From contig CALNVZ010001721.1 in the NCBI GenBank assembly GCA_940671915.1, positions 43,678,546-43,742,545 on the forward strand: a DNA stretch of 64,000 nt, in the 5' to 3' direction. This document shows positions 53,601 through 63,000 of this stretch, in pieces. Made by a program: the position numbers and the translations under genes. Positions within the stretch are counted from its first letter, which is position 1, and the number at the start of each line of letters is the position of its first letter. This DNA comes from Paracentrotus lividus (Eukaryota > Echinodermata > Echinoidea > Camarodonta > Echinidae). Under the pieces are notes generated by a model that ran no database searches, was not told the DNA's origin, and worked only from the letters and a program-made list of their open reading frames with translations.

Positions 53601-56600
53601 AATACTATTTTTTTTTTTAGTATTGATCTATGGTGGTGAGGTAGCTACCTATCACCTCACGATTTTACACCAATCACTTGGTGAAGTATCGGTATTTTTG
53701 CCTCTAAATAATATTTCTGAAATTTGTTTTGTTTCAGAATTGGTTTACGGTGGTGAGGTCACGACCTATGACATTATGATGTTGGATCCAAGCACTCGTT
53801 ATAGTATCAGTGTGTCTGCAGAGAGACAGGACCAAGAACTTCCTCAAGTGGATCCAGTTTATGCCACCACACCTGAAGGTGACTTTCACACTTTGTATGA
53901 TGATAATAACAAGATAGAGTTTAAACCATTGCTAATACTACTTTTCTAGTTGCATGAGATGTTCTGCTAATGTTCTTGGTAAATCTATCGTTTTTTGTTG
54001 TGTTTTGTGTTGTTTATTTTTACCTAATAATTAGTTTTTATATGCTTGATGGTGTTGTCCCAGGCTACCATTAAGCAAATCTATGGTTATTTTACCTATG
54101 AACAGCTAGAGCATAAGTACTCATGAAACAATGAATTTGTTATAACAGTAATGGTGTAAATGAACACCTTAATCTTTTGAATGTTTGTTAAGGTACCTTC
54201 CCAAAAGTTAAAGCCGCGGCCCGCTGCGTGAACGCCGCACAGCGGTGCTTTATAATTAATGGAAGAATAATATTAAGGGAACGGTATATCCTGCCTATAA
54301 GTCCGCTGTGCGGCGTTTACGCAGCAAGCCGCAGCTTTAACTTTTGAGAAGGTACCTAAAGCTTTGTGGTCCGATTTTACAGCTTGATCTGTAATTTCTC
54401 AAAAGGAATGTATTGCTGGCTACTTTCAAATGTATATCTGCTTTGAATTTTCCCATTATATGAGTTAATGCTTCCTCCCTTATCCCACTATGCTTTACAT
54501 TAGGACCCTGTCCACCTTACTATGTGATTGGTCCTAATGGTGGATGCTACCGATTTGTAACGAGTGAGTATGGATCAGCTTGGACAAGTGGTAGGAGTGG
54601 ATGTGGATCTATTGAAGACTCAGACCTGGTCGTCATCGATGACCAAATGGAGTTTGATTTCATCGTCAACAACACAAAGATGTTTGATACGAAGAGGGAT
54701 TGGTGGATAGGTTAGTGTGCTACAATGTATGTATTTAGAGTTCTTCACCCAAATTTCATGTTTTAATCAAAATTGTTATTTCTATCTTACTGAAAGGGAG
54801 ATAGTTATATTAATTTCAAATGTTATTTCCATAGAAAGTCACACAGAATTTAACACTGCAATAAAGTACATGTAATGTGACTCTTAATTGGACTTCCAAG
54901 CACTTTTAAAAATAAGTAATCAGCAGAGGAGGGGTGGACATGGTCTATTTTCTCAATTGAATGTATTGCGAATCAACTGTAGATGTGGACTTATTTCAGA
55001 ATATCTTTAATGAGGTCTTGTGGGCAACACAAATCTGTAATATGTTCCTCAACTTTTTTTTATTAAACTAATTATATTTATCAAACATAATTCCATTGTT
55101 ACCCTATCAATGTATTCAGTCAAAAAGCCTAGCTGTTTATCCCATGGACTTGTGTACATGATTTTAGTTCATTTGGAGGACTCATTCTTTGTATGCTGTA
55201 AACAAGAAATAAAGAGGTTGCATGTAACAAGAAATAAAGAGATTGCATGAATTGTATTCTATTCAAGTCCCATATCGGTAGACTTTGGCGATCCTTTTGT
55301 TCCACAACTCTCTGTCTCTTGCCTTATGCATGAGTTGCAACTCTCAATCATTTAATCATCTCTCTCTCTCTCTCTTCAACACATAATTTAGTTTAATTCT
55401 TATTTTTCTAAAATAAAAAACAAAACAAATCTAATTTTTTTTTGCTGCAGGTTTCTCTGACCTATCAGTTGAGTCTGACTGGCGATGGGTGACCTGTGAC
55501 GCCCCCACTGATTGGCAGAACACCATCTGGGAACCTGGTTACCCTGGCAATGGTGATTGTGGAGCTATCAGCTCATCAAGCCGTCAAGTCATTGATGCTG
55601 TCTGTGATGATCGCAAGTACTATATCTGCGAGATTACACCTAAAGGTGAGTTATTTACTTACATTCAAACTTATTAATATTTTGAAAACAATAAAATCAT
55701 ATTGGTTCACAATATATTGTTCGATGTTAAATTTTAAGTATTATGGGAAAATCTTTGAAGTTGATATCCACATTATTGAAGGGATGGTGATGTTAAATTT
55801 TTTTTTTTGATGAAAAATCTAAATATGTAGGGATAAGTAGGTGTAGTTATGTTCTTATGATAAAAATTCTTATCCAAAAGATGTAATCTTAGCTATGGAT
55901 GCTTATAAATATTTTGCTATTTCACCATTTGTGTCGGTACATCATTACTCATTTTTTTTCTTTTTTTTTTTCTTTGTATCATCAATACTCAATTCGATTG
56001 ATGTTTTTTATGCCTGAATCTTTTAAAGATGTTATAATATAAATGCTCTACTTGCAGTCTCATTCCTGTCTTTGACAAGTAATGATGTCTTGTAAATCGT
56101 GATTTTAACTTTTTTTCTGTCCTTGTTGCAGGATTTACCGATGCGGATATGAACGTCCATGATGTGATGTCATCCCCCGTTTCAAGCACTGAGATAGAAG
56201 TCACATGGATGCTATCCAATGTTACATGTAATGTCTATGGATATAAGATATATTATGGGATCCAGGGCGAACCATTTAAAAGTAAGTTGTATGATTTTAT
56301 TGAAAAAAATATATTTCCTTTCCAATTTGTATTTGGAGATTTGTTTTCGAAATTGAAATTGAAATGAATATTTTCCCCTCATGTTTATTCACTCCAATGT
56401 TTCTCCTGTTTTTGCTTTTGTGTGGGTTTTACTTTTTCATTTGCTCTTCTTGTCTTTCATTTGCTAATCTTGAATGGAATTCCTTTAATTAACAATGTTT
56501 GCATTACTCAATGTAACCATTCATTGAAGAGAAAAAGATGCATGTAGGGGATAAATGTGGTCATATGCATTTCATTCATTCATAATTAGTCTGGATTGTA

Positions 56601-59600
56601 TCTGTATGGTCCCTAGTTTGCCTCAAGACAAAAGTAAATCATCAGATTTAGATTAGTCTAAGTCTTTGTCAGGAATAATCATTCCAAAATACTTGTTTGT
56701 TTTATCATTTTTTTTTCTTCTGGATTCTATTATTGTCTCAGCTTGTTTATGTGCATATTTCTCTTTCAGTTACACAATTCCACTTAGCGTATGGTGGGAA
56801 TTCAACGTCTATCACCATTACTGGTTTGGCGCCCTCAATGACATACACATTTTACGTTGCTGCTCTTATTCCTGATCGACTAGAGTTACCAAGGATAGGA
56901 CCTACCAATGCAACAACATTCTCAGGTACATTGTGTTTAATGATATCCTCTATATTGTCATAATTGTCTATATAATCTATCTTGTCATCTGTAATCTGCA
57001 TCTGCAATCTAAGACTGAAATATCCAAATAATTATTAAAATATACTTTGATTTATGCAGTCAAACCAGGATGTCAAATCCTGATATATAGCCCTCTTCAA
57101 TAATTACGGATGAGTTCTATGTTGCTTCTCTTATCCTAGAAAGACCACCAAGGGAATGTTGTCTTGATCAATATTATACAAATAGTGCATGCTAGCGAGT
57201 GCAATATACCATAATATGAGTGTCCATAAATTTCAAATTTCTCGCGTGCGTTTATATTTCAACGAGGCCGTAGGCCGAGTTTAAATATAAACGCACAAGA
57301 GAAATTTGAAATTTATGGACACGAATGATATTGTATATTGAACGACAATAAGCATGTGCTATATGTTATATTAGATGGGAACAGAAAATTGTATCAAAGT
57401 ATATCTGAACTTACCTTACTATTTATATGATGAATCCTCTCTCCAAGAAGACTTGAAAATCCCTTAACACGTAAAAACAGGAGAGTTTTTAAACCTTGAA
57501 AGATAAATGTAACGCGTGAACTAGTCTATGATGAATCCTCTCTTTAGCTCTTGAAGTATTTAGTTCTATTTAGTAGCTCTATTTAGTATTTGGAGTTCAC
57601 ATAGTCAGTAATGTTGCATTAATAGATGCATGCAGTATTTATTATAGAAAATAGACCCCTAGATATTTGACCTTGCCTAATCTGGTTTTATCTTTGCCAA
57701 CATGTTTGCCAAACTTTTGGTGCTAATTAAGCTATTGTGACGTATATTGTTGCTCCGCGTATCTATTGTTGTGCGCACCATTTTTTTTACTTGCGCAACA
57801 AGGCAGTGCAGAAATTGCCGGTATAGTGCACGCGGTGCACTATACCGAATTACGGCATTGCAAAATAGGGCAATTGACCAATCAGAAGCCTTCTCTCATA
57901 CCACCCATTTTATATATTCTCTTGTCATATGTTTCAATGAGAAGTACTAATTCATGCCACGGTCACAATCTGTCGTGTGTCGGCTCTGCACCTCTCTGAG
58001 ACTGGTCTGCATGAGATTTCTCAGAAAATCCTTTTTCAAGGCATGAAGGAGCAAGTTGCCCAGCATACTCTTGCTACCGCCATGTTAAAAACACAAGGAA
58101 TCACAATAGAGTAGGCTCTCGATGTAGGCTACAAGGTAAATCTGAACAGATTATGGCCATGGCATAAGACAGATGGTGTTTCTGTGTAGGTACATGTACA
58201 ATGTAATTGCCATACATGTATGTTGGATCTTGTCCAATTGGGGTAAGTTTTATATATTTTTTTTTCTAATAATCAAATGCAAGCATAATTAATCATCAAC
58301 TCTTGCTTTCATGATATCAACACTCAACTTTGAAATAACTATTAACTACATGTAATCATTTTCATACAGCAGAATGTGAACGGACCATTGTCGACCAGAA
58401 TGGTATGATAATGAACGCTGATTATCCTAATGGATATGCTGGACCAGAGACTTGTGAATGGATTATCAGTGCTCCTATAGACCAGTATGTTCTTCTGCAA
58501 GTAGGTCTAACTTAGTTCTATTACTGAAATCATATAGGTGAACAGTAAAATGAGAGGGATGTTAATTGTCATACTTTATCAATAACATTTGTCCAAGAGT
58601 GGCTTCGAGATCCCATCATGTTTTCTAAACTATTAAAGTTAGTTATTTTTTCACTTAATACTTTACTTCCATGTATCTCACTCTTCCAAATTTTACTATG
58701 GATCTAGTTAAGAAATGATTCAGTTTAATTGCTATTATTACGCCAGAGAATGCAAGGTTTTGAAAACTTTTAGCACACCATCTTTTTGCACTTTGACCAT
58801 GCATGGTTCTTCTGTCTTCCACATCTCAATAGTTCAAATTGTTTTCCAAGTGTGAGGGAATGTAAGCGTTTGAAGATTTTGGTACATAATTTTTTTTAAA
58901 AACTATCTATTCAGGTCCTTGATTTTGACACGCGTGCTGGAACTGACCTTGTAGTGATCGGAAGCGGCACTGACTTTGATTCAGAAAACACCCTGTATGT
59001 CCTCTCAGGGTCTAAGGCCAATGCAGGTGGTACACCCATCCCTGACAAGATACTCAGTCCTGGACAGAATCTTTGGATGTCCTTCAAGACAACAGAATCA
59101 ACCCTGGATAATGCTGGTTTCCAGATGCAGGTTACCATGGTGGCACAAGGTGAGATGATAAAAGAGGGGGGGGGGGTATGACCTTTGCATTATGATGATA
59201 ATTTTGATGATGATGGTTATGATCATGCTGATAGTGGAAATGCTGCTAATGATGGTGGTGGCATACTTGCCAACTGTCCCTATTTAGTAGGGACAGTCCC
59301 TATTTTTGGGGAAAAGAAGGAGCAATTATCACCATTTACAACCCTTTGTCCCTATTTTTTGAAAAATCTGTGCACAGTAATCTATAGGAAATACAGAAAT
59401 GTCCCTATTTTTAAAATTTGTATTCCCACTTTGTCCCTATATTAGGATTCACAATGTTGGCAGGTATGTGGTGGTGATAATGTTGAGGAGGTTAATGATG
59501 ATGGTGATGATAATGATGGTGGTTATGATGACATTGGTGGTGCTGATAATGATAATACTAGATTCATGTAAAGCATTTTACCTGTAATGACCCAAGCGCT

Positions 59601-59968
59601 AACACAGTATTATGATGATGAGGATGACGAGAAGGATGATGATGCAGCTAATTCAATCTTAGACTGTGCTTGCTTTTGATACAATAAATACAATACAATT
59701 TAATATCTATCCATATGTAAATCTTTAGGCCCTGGTGAGCCAGAGAGACAGTATGATCAGATCACTGAAGAAGGAACCTTATCATCACCAGGATGGCCAG
59801 ATCAATATCAAAACTTTGTGGTATGAATTATCTTTTTTCTTACAACCTATTTGCTTCTGGGAGTAACATATATTGCACTTGATTCTTATGCCCAATCATT
59901 TCTTCTCATCCCAATTTGTATTCACTTTGTGGAAGTGGCTTCCCAGGGTAAATAAAACAATGTTATTA

Positions 59969-60008
<40 letters not shown>

Positions 60009-63000
60009 TGATCCAAAAGGAGTACAAAGAATGCTTGAATTTTTCTTTCCAATACACCATTCTTCTTCTGGAAATAGAAGAAAAAGAGGAAAAAGGAAGC
60101 TAGTAGTTTCATGAATAACACATAAGTCAAGATAAAAAAAATGATATGTCTCTATGTGCATGAATTGAATATGTTCAACAATAACTTTTCCTTTCATTAG
60201 GACCTAACCTGGACCTTAATTGCTCCCAAGACTGGCCGCGCCCGCATCACTTCTCTAGAAGGCATCCTTGAGACAAACTATGACAAGCTCACCATTGGTT
60301 ATGGGAACCCTGACTCCTCTGAACTCGTCACTTTCACAGGGGACTTTCAGCTTGCTGAGACACTGGAATCACCCACGTATAACTTCTGGGTGCGTTTCCA
60401 AGCCGATGAGACGGTATCTGATAAGGGTTTCACACTCTACTGGGAGTCCTTTGATGATCAAGGTAGCATATATCTCACTTTTTGTTTTTACTGAATTGGA
60501 TTGATGTTCGTTGTATGTACCTGAAGCCCAGATACATTTCATGTTATTTTCATAAATAAAAAAGTGATGATTCATCATATATGCAATTCTGTATACTTAT
60601 AGATTTATGTTGAAACCAAGAGTTGATAGAAGGCTCAAGAAAAGCCATGTCTATAAACTATTTTTATCTGTTAACTATACAATTTATCAATGCTAATTTT
60701 GACATGCAATGTAGATTCCTGTGGGACCCAAGAGCTTCTAGAAGCCTCTGGTACCGTGATGTCTCCTAACTATCCCCAACCTTACCCTGACAATCAAGAA
60801 TGTACATGGCTTATTAGACTGCCCAGTATGGACCAGCTTGTCAGAATTGAGTTCACTGCCTTTACACTGGAAGATGGGTAAGTTACCTACATTTCATTCA
60901 GACTTCTACATAATACATGAACATCTGCAGGCGCGGATCAAGCTTCAGCTTTGAAAAAGGATTTTATAGGTTTTATTGTCTTGGGATAAAAGCGGCATAT
61001 TATATTTTGGTATGGGGGTGGCCTTTAACTTTTGATGGCACATTGCGCATGAACCGGTTGACCAATTTTTATGAAACTAGTACCATTCAAAAGGAAATCC
61101 AAAGAGGAATTCAAAAACGGTGTCAAAAATATTATTCGAGCAATTTAGGCCAATTGGGCAAAAATTGGGCCAATAAAATCTTTCATCAGAGAAGGTGCTG
61201 GATCTGCTATAGATCTGACTTCTTCAAGAAGCTCTTGAAGACCCATTATTTTTTTTAATGAACTTTGGCTAATATTATTGGGTCAATGGGTGGTTGTTAC
61301 TCTTATGAGGCCAGCATGTATGTATTTTTTTAGTACATTGTTTTGTAACCACAAGGAAAAGGCCCTATACCAAATACTTTAAGGATTGAATTCATTCTTT
61401 TGTGATATAAAAACTGATACATGTAGGACTTTTTTTATTCTCAAAATCTATAGAGACACAGAATTTTCCAATGGGCAAAATGTTTTTGTTTTTTGTCATC
61501 AAATTACCAACTAATAGTTTTTATTTCTCTCTTTCATTATTAAAGTCTTGATATTTAAATTAAAAGGGGAACATTCACCCAAACAATGAAAATGTTTCTT
61601 CAAGTTGCCAATTTGGAAATTCTATTAGTTTTTTTAAATCAAATTGATCCTTGTAGTGAAAGATGATGATCTAGGATGGTGATTTTGCTCTTTCTTGTAC
61701 TGTATGTGTTCTGTTTAAGTGATGGCACTCTAAATACACAATCATGTTATTGCTGTTATCCATATTTCTTTTTTTTCCCCCTACAAACAGTCATGATTTC
61801 TTAACGGTCGGCTCAGGAAAATCTATCAATGATGAAGTGATAGCCAGACTGACTGGAGACCTAGCGCTTGCACCTATAGAGAGTGATAGTTATCGTATGT
61901 GGCTTCAATTTACATCAGATGAGTCCTTCTCTGCTACAGGATTCTCACTAGAATACTATGGCATCGACAACCCAAGTAAGAAAAAAAAGTTTGTTATAGT
62001 GATAGGGTTCCCTTTTGCATACACACACACAAAAAAATCTTTATCAAAATAAATTTACAACAATGAGGATCAGATGTAAACTTATTTGTTTGTATCTTTA
62101 CTTTAATTTAAAAAAAAGTTTTTAGATTGATAGATATAATAAGCAAGATTTCCTGAATGTACGTGTACATGACTGTAAATACAATTATTTTCAAATTGCA
62201 AATGAAGTTACCAATGGAAAGTATGCCTTTAATGTTCCTCCATTCATAGAGCCGTCCTACGTCATTACACTAGTATTTTTGACAAGTATCCATTATTTAG
62301 AGGTAGTAACAATAGCCATGAGTTTGTAAAATTTGCAAAAGCAACTGTAACAACATTGACACCTTCAAATCAGAACTCAAAATCTATCTTTTGTGGCAAT
62401 TTTGTAAATGAAATGTAACATATGGAGGGAGGCAGGTGCCCTTGAATGTGTTTGCAGGTACAATGCTGTTGTGGGTCATTTATTATCATCATCATCATCA
62501 TCATCAAGGCTTTCTGAATATAATAATTTTCATTTAACATTGAAGGAATCAATTGAAAACGTTCCCTGTATGTTCCTCCATTATTACAGGGATGCTAAGT
62601 CATCTTGTTTGTTTTCTGCACAGATCCACCAACCGAATACAATGAGATAACCGATACTGTCATCTTCATTGTACAGAATGAACCAGTAGGATGGGTGAGT
62701 CTTTAGTTGCATTCATATCACATTAAACAATGCTGTAGCATTAAATTTATAAGATCAAGTATTTTTAAAAACAGTGTACTTTCACTAAGATTTCAGCAGT
62801 TGTACCCTACATACATGTAGTCTTGGTTTTTGGAGAGTGCCTGTGTATGTTCTTGAGGTTGGTCAATTGACAAGCTTCTCTATTGCTATTCTTTACCTGT
62901 CCTGGTAATATGATCCTCAAATATTGTTAATTTAAAGAAACAAATAATAGCTAATATTGAGACATTACAATGATTGTAAAGCAGATGCCTCTTTGACAAT

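Noticed and set aside
59185-59445. 86-residue open frame after CUB 1
   Set aside because: It crosses a GAT microsatellite and a small inverted-repeat element with GTCCCTATT repeats.
61000-61260. Open frame in the CUB 3 intron as an exon
   Set aside because: No domain similarity and no splice sites consistent with the flanking phase-2 join, which is already complete without it.
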